A stretch of 46,702 nucleotides of DNA from Candidatus Zixiibacteriota bacterium (GCA_020348905.1 CP070756.1:2692960-2739661), one strand, 5' to 3'; positions 21,942 to 31,058 are shown, counted from the first letter of the stretch. The notes: a model not told the origin generated them from the sequence alone. Translations and numbers: made by a program.

Positions 21942-23747
21942 CTACGGTCTGTTGGTTTCGATCTCTTCGGACGTCCCCGGCTCATCGGTGATGAGAACCG
22001 GTAGCTCCGCCTCGATCCGATACAGCGGCATTTCGATGTTTTCACGATGCTCGCCGAAAGATATCATCCCCGATGCTCCTTCATAATTGCTGACCACCCT
22101 GAGGCCATTGGAGATGTCATCCCGGGTGGCCCGATTGCCTGAAAGAGCACTGAAGACGAGATTAGCAGCATCGAAACCCAGAGCCGATAAGCGTTGAGGA
22201 CGACTGCCGTAGCGACTATCATAGGCTGCGGCGAGTTTCATATATTGTTCTGACTGCCTGCCCTCGAGAAAAGGAGAGCTGAAAACGGCACCTTTGGTGA
22301 TGTCATCGCCAAGTTTGTAAACCACGTCGTCTCCCCAGCCGTCGGAGCCCAGATAGAAAGCGTTCAGATTGTAAAAGTTCACCTGAGGTATCAGCTGCCT
22401 CAGTTGCCGGGCATCACCCGGCATAAACAGGCAGTCGATGTACGCCGGCACCACGTCGATAGCCAGGGTATCGCCGTCGGCGTTGATATAGAAAGCCGAA
22501 TCTTCAGGTTGTCCCAGCAAGATAGCTTTTATGTCGCGAATGTAGACGCCGAAATCGGTGTCACGGGGACGGTAGTATTCAACCGCTACAACCGTTCCGC
22601 CAAGTCTTTTGAAACGCTCGGCAAAAGCTCTTGTCATCCGCAGGTGATCGGCCGCCGTGGACGAAATTATCGCCACCGAGTCGGCCTGCATCTTCCTGAC
22701 GGCATACTCGGCCAGGGTGATTCCCTCAAGCTCTATGTTGGGTGCCAGTTGATATGATGTCAGGGATAACCTCGTCAACCCCGCCTGAGTGGCGGCTGGA
22801 GCTATCATGGGCAATGAGGAACAGTTAAGGACGGCCGATGATACCATTGCCTCATCGCTGGTAAGAGGCCCGATAACAACATCGGTCGAGGTTGACTTAG
22901 CTAATTCGGTCATTATCCGGGCGGCTTCCACCGCCTCGCCCCTGGAATCGTAAGATGCCAGTTCGACGCTCCTGCCCGTTTCGCTGCGGTATACCTCGGT
23001 TGCTATGACAGCCCCGTTATATATCTCCTGCCCGAACGACTGAAGCTCACCCGACAAAGGCAGCACCAGGGCAATTTCCAGTTCGCGGTTGGCCGCTCGG
23101 GCATCATCACCGGTCAGGTCGGATGCGTCAACCTGCTCACCGCAAACGGCCAGCAGGCCGTTAGCCCGGGATATTTCACCTCTCTGAAGGTAAATTTCCG
23201 AAAGAGGTCTTATCAGGGCACAGGCCTTAGCGGCAGGGAGTTGTTCAAAGTCCACCTCACCCAGACTAACCGATGCTGCACCCTTGAAAGCACCTACCAG
23301 AGAAGCTACCAGCAGCTCCTCGAGATAGGCATCACCGGTAAGTTCGTAGGCAGCCAGATAAGCTCTCACGGCCCGATTTACGTCACCCTTCAGATACGTT
23401 GCATTTCCGAGAAAATGGTAAGCGTGCGCCAGCGAGGACGATTCAGGGAAACGGGTGATAAAGTAGTTGAAGCCGGCAGCCGCGGCATCGTACTCACCCA
23501 GGTAATAGCGGGCTTTGGCGCGATTGAATATGAACAGGTCTATGTTGGCTGAATTGGGGAACCGCCCCTCCAGTTCCTGAAAAACCCGAGCGGCGTCAAA
23601 CCAGCTCTTTTCACGCAGAAGCCGCTTTCCCCTGGCATACAGCGAAACCGCTTCCTGAGAGTCGTCGATGTCCTCGGCAGAAACCTGACACACCAGAGCC
23701 GCACTTACAATAAGAGCTACGAATACGGTGTAAAATCTTGACGCCAT
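21942..23747 (-). CDS. Exported TPR plus type I periplasmic binding protein
   Basis: 601-residue protein. Signal peptide of about 24 residues, then TPR-like helices (about 30-210: ARVFQELEGRFPNS, GFNYFITRFPESS), then a Leu/Ile/Val-binding-type periplasmic fold (about 215-590: IALVLPLSGELQSFGQEIYNGAVIA, here in parts IALVLPLSGELQSFG; then VVIGPLTSDEAMVSSAV, MIAPAATQ). The TPR-plus-binding-protein order resembles LpoA/LppC, lipoprotein activators of penicillin-binding protein 1A. This protein has a plain signal peptide with no obvious lipobox. No ABC permease is nearby, favouring an envelope-regulator role over transport. It abuts the nuclease-family gene. Confidence 0.75.
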   Translation of the reverse strand: MASRFYTVFVALIVSAALVCQVSAEDIDDSQEAVSLYARGKRLLREKSWFDAARVFQELEGRFPNSANIDLFIFNRAKARYYLGEYDAAAAGFNYFITRFPESSSLAHAYHFLGNATYLKGDVNRAVRAYLAAYELTGDAYLEELLVASLVGAFKGAASVSLGEVDFEQLPAAKACALIRPLSEIYLQRGEISRANGLLAVCGEQVDASDLTGDDARAANRELEIALVLPLSGELQSFGQEIYNGAVIATEVYRSETGRSVELASYDSRGEAVEAARIMTELAKSTSTDVVIGPLTSDEAMVSSAVLNCSSLPMIAPAATQAGLTRLSLTSYQLAPNIELEGITLAEYAVRKMQADSVAIISSTAADHLRMTRAFAERFKRLGGTVVAVEYYRPRDTDFGVYIRDIKAILLGQPEDSAFYINADGDTLAIDVVPAYIDCLFMPGDARQLRQLIPQVNFYNLNAFYLGSDGWGDDVVYKLGDDITKGAVFSSPFLEGRQSEQYMKLAAAYDSRYGSRPQRLSALGFDAANLVFSALSGNRATRDDISNGLRVVSNYEGASGMISFGEHRENIEMPLYRIEAELPVLITDEPGTSEEIETNRP

Positions 23748-24242
23748 TTATAGCGAATATTTCCCAAAATCTTCCGGATTTATCTTTTTCAACCTCTCGC
23801 GTAGCGATTCAGGATCGGTGGGCATAGCGGTCGATTGATCGGCCTTGTCCTCACTAATATTGAAGAGATCCTCGTTAACGTAAATCTTGGCCTTTACTTT
23901 CAGGGCCAGGGCGATGGAATCGGATGGACGGGCATCGATCTCGTAATTCTGTCCGTTCGAGGATAGGTGGATTCGTGCGTAGAAGGTCTGTTCGCGCAAC
24001 TCCGTTATCTCAATGCGCTCAACGGTTGCATCGAGGGTGTCGATAACGTCCCTGAGAAGGTCATAGGTGAGTGGCCGCTTTGATTTGACCCCGGACAGTT
24101 CCATAGCAATTCCCCAGGCTTCGGCGTGGCCAATCCAGATCGGCAGTACCTTGTTGAGTCCGGTGGGGGCGAGGATAACCACCGGTGAATTGGTGGTCAT
24201 ATCCAGGGCCAGGCCCTCGATCTTGGCTTCGATCATTTTCAT
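23748..24242 (-). CDS. Bifunctional nuclease family (DUF151) protein
   Basis: 164 residues. MIEAKIEGLALDMTTNSPVVIL opens a DUF151/BFN domain (shown in parts: IEGLALDMTTNSPV; then LPIWIGHAEAWGIAMEL; then DARPSDSIALALKVKAKIYV). The family is named after plant bifunctional nucleases with DNase/RNase activity; bacterial function is not established. The ARPSDSIALAL segment is its most conserved motif. The tail after about residue 135 is charged. It lies 4 bases after rplI and directly abuts the binding-protein gene, so it is cotranscribed with ribosomal genes. Confidence 0.85.
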   Translation of the reverse strand: MKMIEAKIEGLALDMTTNSPVVILAPTGLNKVLPIWIGHAEAWGIAMELSGVKSKRPLTYDLLRDVIDTLDATVERIEITELREQTFYARIHLSSNGQNYEIDARPSDSIALALKVKAKIYVNEDLFNISEDKADQSTAMPTDPESLRERLKKINPEDFGKYSL

Positions 24243-24246
24243 AATG

Positions 24247-24693
24247 TTACGACTTCTTTACAACCCAAAGTTTGAGGCTGGCTACCACATCTTTATCTAT
24301 CTTGACCGGGACCGTGTAAACACCGAGCACTTTTATCGGACTTTCCAGTTCGATCGCCCGCTTGTCAACGACTATGCCCTCTTTCTCCAGCATGGCGGCG
24401 ATGTCAGCTGTAGTAACCGAGCCAAACAGCTTGTCATCTTCACCAACCAGAACCTCGGTTGAAAGTTCCACCTTCTCAAGACGTTCCTTGACGACCTCGG
24501 CTTCGCGGCGGCGCTTGCGATCAGCCAGCCCTTTCTGTTTGGCAATCTCATCGACCGCTTTCAGATTGGCCTTGGTCGCGGGAATTGCCAGATTTCGGGG
24601 AAACAGGTAATTGCGCCCAAAGCCGGCCTTCACTTCGACCGTCTGTCCGGCCGACCCAATATCGGGTACGTCCTCACGCAGAATAACTTTCAT
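24247..24693 (-). CDS. rplI: 50S ribosomal protein L9 (bL9)
   Basis: 148 residues. The N-domain (MKVILREDVPDIG, GRNYLFPRNLAIPAT), long connecting helix (KRRREAEVVKERLEKVE) and C-domain (LFGSVTTADIAAMLE) are all present. The start is ATG at 24693, with AAGGA upstream; a longer frame to 24762 is only open sequence overlapping the DUF2232 gene. Place in the rpsF-rpsR-DUF2232-rplI order is conserved in many bacteria. Confidence 0.95.
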   Translation of the reverse strand: MKVILREDVPDIGSAGQTVEVKAGFGRNYLFPRNLAIPATKANLKAVDEIAKQKGLADRKRRREAEVVKERLEKVELSTEVLVGEDDKLFGSVTTADIAAMLEKEGIVVDKRAIELESPIKVLGVYTVPVKIDKDVVASLKLWVVKKS

Positions 24694-24722
24694 GTTATTT
24701 CCTTTCGCACGTATAAAGTACG

Positions 24723-25775
24723 TTATTTTTCTTCCAAACTCAACTGCTGAACTTTCCGCCAATCGACAAAACTGTCAACAAATCCGAGAAAGGCCGCCGC
24801 AAAAAGTCCGATAAACTGTGACATCAAAAATATGATATAAAAGGTAACCTTCAGAAAGGCAGAGAATTTGAACTTTCTCAAATAGAACTCTATGAGGGCC
24901 AGGCCAGTGATCGAATAGAACAATGACAGAAAAACCAGAATGTTATCCGCTACCAGCTTCAGCGGATTGGACCCGACCAGCCTTATCAGGATGGTAATAA
25001 TCAGCACGGGAGTGACGGCAAACGGCATTTTCCAGCGTATGAACGGGGCAACCGTCTTCCCGGGATAACTGTTCCGGTCCAGTCTCCAGTTGAAGATCAG
25101 ATAGGCAATCGTGAACGGAAAGACAGCCCCTAATACTGTCAAGGATGGGATGAGTCTGACCAAAGCCTTGAGCGTCTTTTCGGTGCTGTCAAGACCATGG
25201 CGAACAGCGTCGGCCCCATAGCCCAATGTAACAAGATTCTGACGGGCATCATCCACCATCTTCTCGAACATCCCTTGCATTACCGACATCATTTGTTGCC
25301 ACATTGGAAAGTACTGGGCAATTGCAAATGCCGCGACGAGCAGAAGACTGAATAGAAAAACCCTGCTCTGGTCGAATCCGGATTGGCTGAATCGTCCGAG
25401 GACGGTACCTGCGACTAATATCATGCTCCAGCCGGTAATCAGTGACCACAGGTCAGCCAGTCCAGTGAATGAATAGCTAATCAGAAATGCCAGCACGCCC
25501 GAACTCCATAAAAGGTAGTTACGATTAACAAACGCAAGGCGGGCCACCCCATAGTATACATAGATCGCCACAATGTAAGCCAAGGTGGAGACAACGATGC
25601 TGGCCCCGAGACTCTCGGGATTCGAAGCCAATCCGGCCAGGATGGAATATGTGAACATCGCCGCTACAATCAGGTAGGGCTCCCAGCGGGGTTGGCGACC
25701 GGCCACGGCCTTAGGAACAGCTTCTTCCGGAGTTTTGCTATCGGTAAGATTCACTTTCAAAGGCCACGATGGCAA
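24723..25775 (-). CDS. DUF2232 (YybS-like) integral membrane protein
   Basis: About 350 residues with some eight hydrophobic segments, for example [35 protein letters not shown] and [19 protein letters not shown]. The family is often encoded between rpsR and rplI, exactly its place here, and its function is unknown. The start is unsure: TTG at 25775 lacks a ribosome site and overlaps rpsR by 38 bases; an in-frame GTG at 25754 would reduce the overlap. It ends 29 bases before rplI. Confidence 0.82.
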   Translation of the reverse strand: MPSWPLKVNLTDSKTPEEAVPKAVAGRQPRWEPYLIVAAMFTYSILAGLASNPESLGASIVVSTLAYIVAIYVYYGVARLAFVNRNYLLWSSGVLAFLISYSFTGLADLWSLITGWSMILVAGTVLGRFSQSGFDQSRVFLFSLLLVAAFAIAQYFPMWQQMMSVMQGMFEKMVDDARQNLVTLGYGADAVRHGLDSTEKTLKALVRLIPSLTVLGAVFPFTIAYLIFNWRLDRNSYPGKTVAPFIRWKMPFAVTPVLIITILIRLVGSNPLKLVADNILVFLSLFYSITGLALIEFYLRKFKFSAFLKVTFYIIFLMSQFIGLFAAAFLGFVDSFVDWRKVQQLSLEEK

Positions 25776-25965
25776 GAATACGCCCGCGCTTGATGGCGGT
25801 TGTCAGCTTCCTCTGGTGGAAGGCGCAGTTGCCGGAAATTCTTCTGGGTATAATCTTGCCCCGCTCGTTGGTAAAACGTTTTAAAATGCGCTCATCTTTA
25901 TAGTTGATGTAGTCAATCTTGTTTTCACAAAACCGACACACCTTTCTTCCTTTTACCATCGCCAT
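25738..25965 (-). CDS. rpsR: 30S ribosomal protein S18 (bS18)
   Basis: 75 residues. [21 protein letters not shown] and [20 protein letters not shown] (in parts) give the S18 core. CRFC plus the later C...H ([10 protein letters not shown]) look like a zinc-binding set, the zinc-bearing variant of S18. Length and end are normal. Downstream of rpsF, with no ssb between them, unlike the common rpsF-ssb-rpsR order. Confidence 0.96.
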   Translation of the reverse strand: MAMVKGRKVCRFCENKIDYINYKDERILKRFTNERGKIIPRRISGNCAFHQRKLTTAIKRGRILAIVAFESESYR

Positions 25966-26027
25966 TATTTCTATCCTTTCATTTCATTTTCGGTAGTTTA
26001 AGAAATGGACCAGGCTGTGCGATTGGT

Positions 26028-26549
26028 CTACAGCTCGTCCTCCTGGTCCTCTTCCGGGGCAGGTTGAACCTTGTCCGGCTCATCGGCAGCCGCCGGTTCG
26101 TCACCGGAGGTACCGCCCTCTGCCTGCTCCGTTTCCGCCGCTGTATCCTTCGGCGTTTCCTCGGTAACCTCTGGTTCGGCAGCAGCCGGCTCGTGAGCGG
26201 TCGGTTCAGATTTTTCGGGCTCCTTGGTATCGCCTTCCGGGGCTCCGACGAGCTGACTCAGGTCGCCTTCGAACCGCACGGTCAGGTGACGAATGTAGGA
26301 TTCATTGAGCATATAGTGACGCTGCAGCACAGGCAATACCGACACCGGTGCCTCAAAAATAAAACTGGCATAGTAACCCTGGGTCAGCCCGTTGATCTCG
26401 TAGGCGAGCCGGCGCGTACCCATGTGGTCCTCGTACTGGATTTTACCCTGATTTCTTGTGATCAGATCGGCAACCTCCCGAACGTGACGGTCGATTGTCG
26501 CATCGTCGGTCTGCGGGTTAATGATAAAAGTTGTCTCGTAAAGGTTCAT
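26028..26549 (-). CDS. rpsF: 30S ribosomal protein S6 (bS6) with long acidic tail
   Basis: 173 residues from the ATG at 26549, behind GGAGG. The first 95 or so are bS6: NLYETTFIINPQ, GTRRLAYEINGLTQGYYASF (in parts), NESYIRHLTVRFE. Residues about 100-173 are a low-complexity tail of Glu, Ala, Asp, Pro and Thr ending DEL. E. coli S6 has a short tail extended by RimK with glutamates; this one encodes a much longer acidic tail directly. It lies 61 bases after pth. Confidence 0.94.
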   Translation of the reverse strand: MNLYETTFIINPQTDDATIDRHVREVADLITRNQGKIQYEDHMGTRRLAYEINGLTQGYYASFIFEAPVSVLPVLQRHYMLNESYIRHLTVRFEGDLSQLVGAPEGDTKEPEKSEPTAHEPAAAEPEVTEETPKDTAAETEQAEGGTSGDEPAAADEPDKVQPAPEEDQEDEL

Positions 26550-26613
26550 CAAATATCCTCCCTACGGACGTTGGTTTAAGGTTAAACGGCCTAGCCGGGG
26601 ATATTGGATCCAG

Positions 26614-27186
26614 CTAAGCAGGGTCTCGGTTATATAGTGACATGGCTTCTTCGAGGCCGTGCTCGATATAATGGACGACCGCTTCCGAAGCCGTGGCAAT
26701 CATTTCTTCAACAGTTTCTTTCTCGTGTGGTTCGAAATCTCCTAACACGAATTCCGTTTTCCCGGTATTCTCGGGCCTGGGGCCAATCCCCATCCGCAGA
26801 CGCGGAAAATCCTGAGTGCCCACCTCCTGTACGATTGAGGCCAGACCTTTATGGCCGCCATCCGAGCCGGAGCCGCGGATTCTTATTTGCCCCAACCGGA
26901 GGTTAAAGTCGTCGACGAGAACAATCAACCGGTTAAGATCCAGGTCATATTGCTGTAAAAGAGCCCGGGCGACGATCCCTGAACGATTCATATACGTTTT
27001 CGGCATCGCCAGAATAATCTTGCCCGATCCTGTTATTTTCTCGGCCCAATCAAACTGGTCGGTTCCAAGCTGGAGTTTGAGTCGATATTTTTCAATCAGC
27101 TTCTCAACGACTCGAAACCCCAGGTTATGGCGGCTGGCTTGGTAGCGCTCGCCCGTATTACCCAGGCCAAGTACAAGTGACAACAT
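26614..27186 (-). CDS. pth: Peptidyl-tRNA hydrolase
   Basis: 190-residue Pth1-type enzyme that frees tRNA from dropped-off peptides. GLGNTG gives Asn10; RHNLGF gives the catalytic His20; MPKTYMNRSG holds the substrate-side Asn; VLVDDFNLRLG gives the catalytic-region Asp; GSGSDGGHKGLASI completes the family set. First gene after the promoter at 27216, with a short leader of about 20 bases, so it begins the ribosomal-protein run. Confidence 0.96.
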   Translation of the reverse strand: MLSLVLGLGNTGERYQASRHNLGFRVVEKLIEKYRLKLQLGTDQFDWAEKITGSGKIILAMPKTYMNRSGIVARALLQQYDLDLNRLIVLVDDFNLRLGQIRIRGSGSDGGHKGLASIVQEVGTQDFPRLRMGIGPRPENTGKTEFVLGDFEPHEKETVEEMIATASEAVVHYIEHGLEEAMSLYNRDPA

Positions 27187-27215
27187 CGGTTGTAGCCGAC
27201 AAATCGGCAGGGGGT

Positions 27216-27243
27216 ATTATAACATAGGATAGATATTTGTCAA
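27216..27243 (-). promoter_or_regulatory. Sigma70-type promoter of the pth-rpsF-rpsR-rplI operon
   Basis: Minus strand: TTGACA (27238-27243), 16-base spacer, TATAAT (27216-27221). Both hexamers are exact. The predicted start lies about 20-25 bases before the pth start. Confidence 0.75.
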
Positions 27244-27340
27244 GCGATATTTATTTCGGCTCGGCGGCAAAGCAATTAAAGAACAATGAGTTAGAAATCC
27301 GGCCGGGCCGGCGGAAGACCTATCCGGCGGTGTCCAACGA

Positions 27341-28033
27341 TCATTTCAGGGTGAAGCGATAGCCGGCCCCTCGAACCGTCTCAATATACCTTGGATTGGC
27401 CGGATCATCTTCAAAGACTTTGCGGAGTTTGAGTATGAAATTATCGATAGTCCGGTTCGTTGGATAAATGTGATAGCCCCAGACGGCATCCAGAAGCTGA
27501 TCCCGGGTAACCACCTGGTCCTGACGCTCGACCAGATAACGCATGACCATACATTCCTTGCGGGTTAGGTCGCAGGCTCCCGATGGTCCGCTGGCTTTGT
27601 AGGTTCTGAAGTTGATATAACGCCCGTCAAACTCATAGGCATCATCGACGGTATCGCCCGATGAAAGCCAGGCCTGCCGACGGAATATACCCTGAATCCT
27701 GGCCAACAGTTCCGAGACGTTAAAGGGCTTGGTGATGTAATCATCGCCGCCTGCCAGAAGGCCCTCCACCTTCTCTTCAGTCTGATCGCGGGCGGTAATG
27801 AAGAGAATTGGCACGGTCGACCCCCCGGCGCGAATTTTCTTACACAGAGTCAGTCCGTCCATGCCCGGCAGCATGATATCCAGAAGCAGCAGGTCGAAGT
27901 TGCCCCTGTGGTATTCTTCAAGGCCGTGTTTGCCGTTGTCGACCTGGACCACCTCGTAACCCTCTCCCTCGAGATTGATGGTCAGCCCGTCGGCAAGGTG
28001 GGGATCGTCTTCAACCAGTAGAATCTTCTTCAT
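27341..28033 (-). CDS. OmpR/PhoB-family response regulator
   Basis: 230 residues. The receiver domain has the acidic pair in LLVEDDPHL, the phospho-acceptor Asp52 (LLLLDIMLPGMDG), Thr in LFITARDQ and Lys in YITKPF. The C-terminal winged helix (from about 135) has LTRKECMVMRYLVERQDQVVT (in parts LTRKECMVMRYL) and ends YIETVRGAGYRF, typical of PhoB/OmpR. Its start overlaps the kinase end by 23 bases, so both are made from one transcript. The DNA target is unknown. Confidence 0.94.
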   Translation of the reverse strand: MKKILLVEDDPHLADGLTINLEGEGYEVVQVDNGKHGLEEYHRGNFDLLLLDIMLPGMDGLTLCKKIRAGGSTVPILFITARDQTEEKVEGLLAGGDDYITKPFNVSELLARIQGIFRRQAWLSSGDTVDDAYEFDGRYINFRTYKASGPSGACDLTRKECMVMRYLVERQDQVVTRDQLLDAVWGYHIYPTNRTIDNFILKLRKVFEDDPANPRYIETVRGAGYRFTLK

Positions 28034-29012
28034 CGGCGTAGCCAGCTTTCAGTTCTATGTGAAACTCGGTTCCTTTTCCAAGTCCCTCGGAATGCGCCGT
28101 TATTTTGCCGCCGTGGGCGTTTATGATCTCGCGGCAAAGGTATAGCCCGAGCCCGCTGCCGGGGTGATTCCGATTGATTTCCTCCCCCACCCGGTAGAAC
28201 CGCCCAAAGACAAGGCCCACATCTTTTTTTGAAAGCCCAATGCCGTTATCGGCTATTCTCAGACAGATTTTCCGGCCTTTTCGAGTTAACTCCACGTTCA
28301 ATCGGACGGTCTCCTTGTCGTTGTAAATCAACGAGTTTTCTAAAATAGCCTCAATCGCCCGCTTCAAGGCCAGCCGATCACCATAAACGTCTATGTTGTC
28401 CTGGAAATTCTGGCGACTAATCTCAACGGGAGCCTCCGTTGGATGCCTTGTCAGGCTGCTTAAACCTTCCCCGACCAGTTCGCTAAGGTTCAGGCGCTCC
28501 CGATTCAGGTGGTAACCACTGCGCTCGAAGCGTCCCGCCTGTAGAACATTTTCTACCAGTTTTTCCAGCCGGTTGGCGTCCTCACGAAGTCGCGTTATCA
28601 CGCCGGCTTTTTTTTCTGCGGGGATTTTGGCCGACTCAAGGGTATCCAGATATATCTTTATCGATGCCAGCGGCGTCTTGAGTTCATGTGTCACGGCCAT
28701 CAGAAAATTCTGCTGATGGAATTTCAGCTCCTCGGCCCGGACCAGCGCCCGGTAGATAAGCCAGGCTCCTACGCCAACCAGCAGGAGCATAAACAGGCCT
28801 TCGGAGCCGACCATAATCTGGCGTCTGATCTCCTGCTGATGGACCAGATCGACAAAGCTCTGATCGGCGCCAAGTTCGATGGCCATCTGGACCTTCTCAT
28901 CAACCAGCCGGGCCATGAACACCACCCACCAGGTGGCCTGCCCTATCAGCACGATGGTGATCGCTATAAAGAGGATCAGTGCGCGTTTCGGACTGAGATT
29001 GAATTTACCCAT
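28011..29012 (-). CDS. Membrane sensor histidine kinase
   Basis: 333 residues. Two transmembrane helices (about 11-33 and 71-90) enclose a short periplasmic loop of about 38 residues, too small for a large sensor domain. HisKA follows with the phospho-acceptor His109 (AVTHELKTPLASIK). The HATPase has the N-box (AILENSLIYND), G1 (IADNGIGLSKKD) and G2 (GSGLGLYLCREI). All catalytic motifs are present. The short loop suggests sensing in the membrane or through a partner. GAGG lies 5 bases before the ATG. Confidence 0.93.
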   Translation of the reverse strand: MGKFNLSPKRALILFIAITIVLIGQATWWVVFMARLVDEKVQMAIELGADQSFVDLVHQQEIRRQIMVGSEGLFMLLLVGVGAWLIYRALVRAEELKFHQQNFLMAVTHELKTPLASIKIYLDTLESAKIPAEKKAGVITRLREDANRLEKLVENVLQAGRFERSGYHLNRERLNLSELVGEGLSSLTRHPTEAPVEISRQNFQDNIDVYGDRLALKRAIEAILENSLIYNDKETVRLNVELTRKGRKICLRIADNGIGLSKKDVGLVFGRFYRVGEEINRNHPGSGLGLYLCREIINAHGGKITAHSEGLGKGTEFHIELKAGYADEEDSTG

Positions 29013-29159
29013 AAAAGCCTCAAGGGATTATAACAACACCAATCTACAAAATGATCGGGTGAGGGTAAAACGATTTAATGTCGATTGCCAGATTCCGTTT
29101 GAAGAAGTTTCCAGTGCCGCGGATTCGTTCTCCGGGCCGGAGAGGGTGGAGGATTCGAC

Positions 29160-29822
29160 CTACTTTATGCCAAGCATGATCAGCAGCTGGGGACAATTGC
29201 GCATAAGCTCCTTGCGTACTTTAGTCCGCGCTCGATGAAGATACCAGCGGACGGTGGCCTCGGGCATGTTCATGATGTTGGCTACGTCGTCTATCTTACA
29301 CCCCTCGACATCGCGCAAGATAAAAGCGGAGCGCTGCTTGTCGTTGAGCGACTTGGCTGCCTCGTTTATGAAATTGCTGATCTGTTGTCGGCGGTAAGAA
29401 AACTCGGGGTCGGCCTGAAGGTTTTCAATTGTCTCGCGAAAGTTGTCGAGCGGTTCATGACGATGGCGTTTGTGCTTGCGAATATAGTCAATGGCCGCGT
29501 TTATGGTGATCCGGTAAAGCCAGGTGTAGAATCTTTTCTTTTCGTCGTAGCGCCAGATGTTCTTTGACATCTTGACGAAGACTATCTGAGAAATATCGGC
29601 CGCCTCGTCGTAGTCATTGACCATCTTATAGGCCAATGAAGCCACCTGACTTCTATAACGATTCACCAGTTCGGTGAACGCCAGTTTGTTACCCCTTTTT
29701 ATTTCCGCAACCAGCTGCTTTACGTATTCTTCATCCTTCTCGTCGGCAGGTACGCGGCGGGTAATGGCTTTTGAAACTGTCCCTTTTCTCAATGTTCCCA
29801 ACCCGTCTTTATTCACGTGCAA
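29160..29822 (-). CDS. ECF-type RNA polymerase sigma factor
   Basis: 220 residues. Region 2 (AFTELVNRYRSQVASLAYKM, DISQIVFVKMSKNIWRY) and region 4 (SLNDKQRSAFILRDVEG, ATVRWYLHRARTKVRKEL) are clear; the linker is short, as in ECF sigmas. An extra N-terminal segment of about 35 residues may be partly upstream of the true start: TTG 29822, GTG 29816 and a later TTG are all possible. No anti-sigma gene follows; a two-component pair lies 147 bases downstream instead. Confidence 0.9.
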   Translation of the reverse strand: MHVNKDGLGTLRKGTVSKAITRRVPADEKDEEYVKQLVAEIKRGNKLAFTELVNRYRSQVASLAYKMVNDYDEAADISQIVFVKMSKNIWRYDEKKRFYTWLYRITINAAIDYIRKHKRHRHEPLDNFRETIENLQADPEFSYRRQQISNFINEAAKSLNDKQRSAFILRDVEGCKIDDVANIMNMPEATVRWYLHRARTKVRKELMRNCPQLLIMLGIK

Positions 29823-29968
29823 AACACAAAGTTGAAAGGGGTTGTTCCGAAAACATAGCCGCGAGGGCTTTTCTTCTAACCAGTTTCAATGGGAAGTATC
29901 CGCCGTAGTTCGATGGTGCTGGGAGAGTTAGTGCCTCGAACTTACTGACTGAAAAGGCCGGTTCTGGC

Positions 29969-29993
29969 AAAAAAAAATCGCCTATTAGGCGAT
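29969..29993 (-). terminator. Rho-independent terminator of the M23 peptidase gene
   Basis: Stem ATCGCC / GGCGAT (29977-29982, 29988-29993) with a 5-base loop. On the minus strand it is followed by a run of nine T (29969-29977). It lies 30 bases beyond the peptidase stop. Confidence 0.88.
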
Positions 29994-30022
29994 CTGACAT
30001 AATCCGGAGGAGGTGGGCGTAA

Positions 30023-30934
30023 TCAGCTCATATCATTGAGAATGTAATTTCTCGGATTGTGAAACTTGCCGTTGCGAATGACTTCATAATGAAGGTGAGG
30101 ACCGGTGGAATAACCGGTGGAGCCCATCAGGCCGATTACTTCGCCCCGCTTGACCTTCTGCCCCGGTTTCACCTTGAACTGAGACAGGTGACCGTAGCGC
30201 GTCCTGAAGCCGTACCCATGATCAACGACAATGTATTTGCCCATCATGTTATCAGTACGCGTTTGAAGAACTTTGCCATCGGCGGTCGCGATAATCGGAG
30301 TGCCCGTGCGGCTGGCTATATCTACCCCGCGATGCATCTGCTTGTAACCGGTGAAGGGATCAAACTTCATACCGTAACCGCGAGATACCCAGCCCTTGGT
30401 CGGCCAGATAGAGGGCGTGTGGTCAAGTCGGTTTTTCACTTTCAGTAGAGATTCTTCGATTTCGCCGTACTTCTCCAACTCGAAACGGGACAGGCGAAGG
30501 ATTCGGTCTACCTCAACCTCCGTGGCCACTGCGTCCTTCTCCAATTCCGAGGTACCGGTGAGATCGGGTCCCGACGGTCCACCCACACCCAGCAGCCGCT
30601 CTTCCTCATTTATTTCGGGCAGGTCAAAGATGGTGCGGATTTTGATCTCCTTCTGGACCAGTTCATTGTAGCGCTCGTTGACCTCAACCAGGTTCCAGCG
30701 CAGCTGTTCATATTTCTCCTGGAGGCGGGCGTTTTCGGCCCGCAGGCGCGCCAGCTCCGCCTGGTCAACTTTGGCGGAGAAAAACTCCGCCGACAAAAAG
30801 AAGCTTCCAACCAGCAGGGCCAGGACCGCGAAAGCGCTGACGTAAATCAGCACAACCGGTATGTTAAGCTGCTTTAAGATTCCCATTGAATTGGGAATCA
30901 GCATAAGTGTTAATTTCTTTTTTAGTACCGTCAA
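30023..30934 (-). CDS. M23-family peptidase, membrane anchored, with coiled coil
   Basis: 303 residues. One transmembrane helix (about 24-46), a coiled coil (ARLRAENARLQEKYEQLRWN, in part), then a LytM/M23 domain at the C-terminus with HRGVDIAS (H-x3-D zinc ligands), GHLSQF, and HLHYEV (second His pair). Such enzymes cut peptidoglycan cross-links, or activate amidases when inactive; here the metal ligands look intact. A periplasmic location is predicted. TTG start behind GAGAG. Confidence 0.9.
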   Translation of the reverse strand: MTVLKKKLTLMLIPNSMGILKQLNIPVVLIYVSAFAVLALLVGSFFLSAEFFSAKVDQAELARLRAENARLQEKYEQLRWNLVEVNERYNELVQKEIKIRTIFDLPEINEEERLLGVGGPSGPDLTGTSELEKDAVATEVEVDRILRLSRFELEKYGEIEESLLKVKNRLDHTPSIWPTKGWVSRGYGMKFDPFTGYKQMHRGVDIASRTGTPIIATADGKVLQTRTDNMMGKYIVVDHGYGFRTRYGHLSQFKVKPGQKVKRGEVIGLMGSTGYSTGPHLHYEVIRNGKFHNPRNYILNDMS

Positions 30935-31058
30935 AACTCTCTCAAAATGCCGACAGGAACTGTAAAGTCTTAAAAGAACCAGTACCCTTCGGAAAGCTCA
31001 TCTAACAAGCGCAGAAGGTATGTCCCTCTAAGCGTCCTGTCAAGGTTTAAGTTCCCGC

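Noticed and set aside
29809..30000. 63-codon minus-strand open frame
   Set aside because: Reads through the M23 terminator hairpin and into the sigma factor start; unlikely coding.
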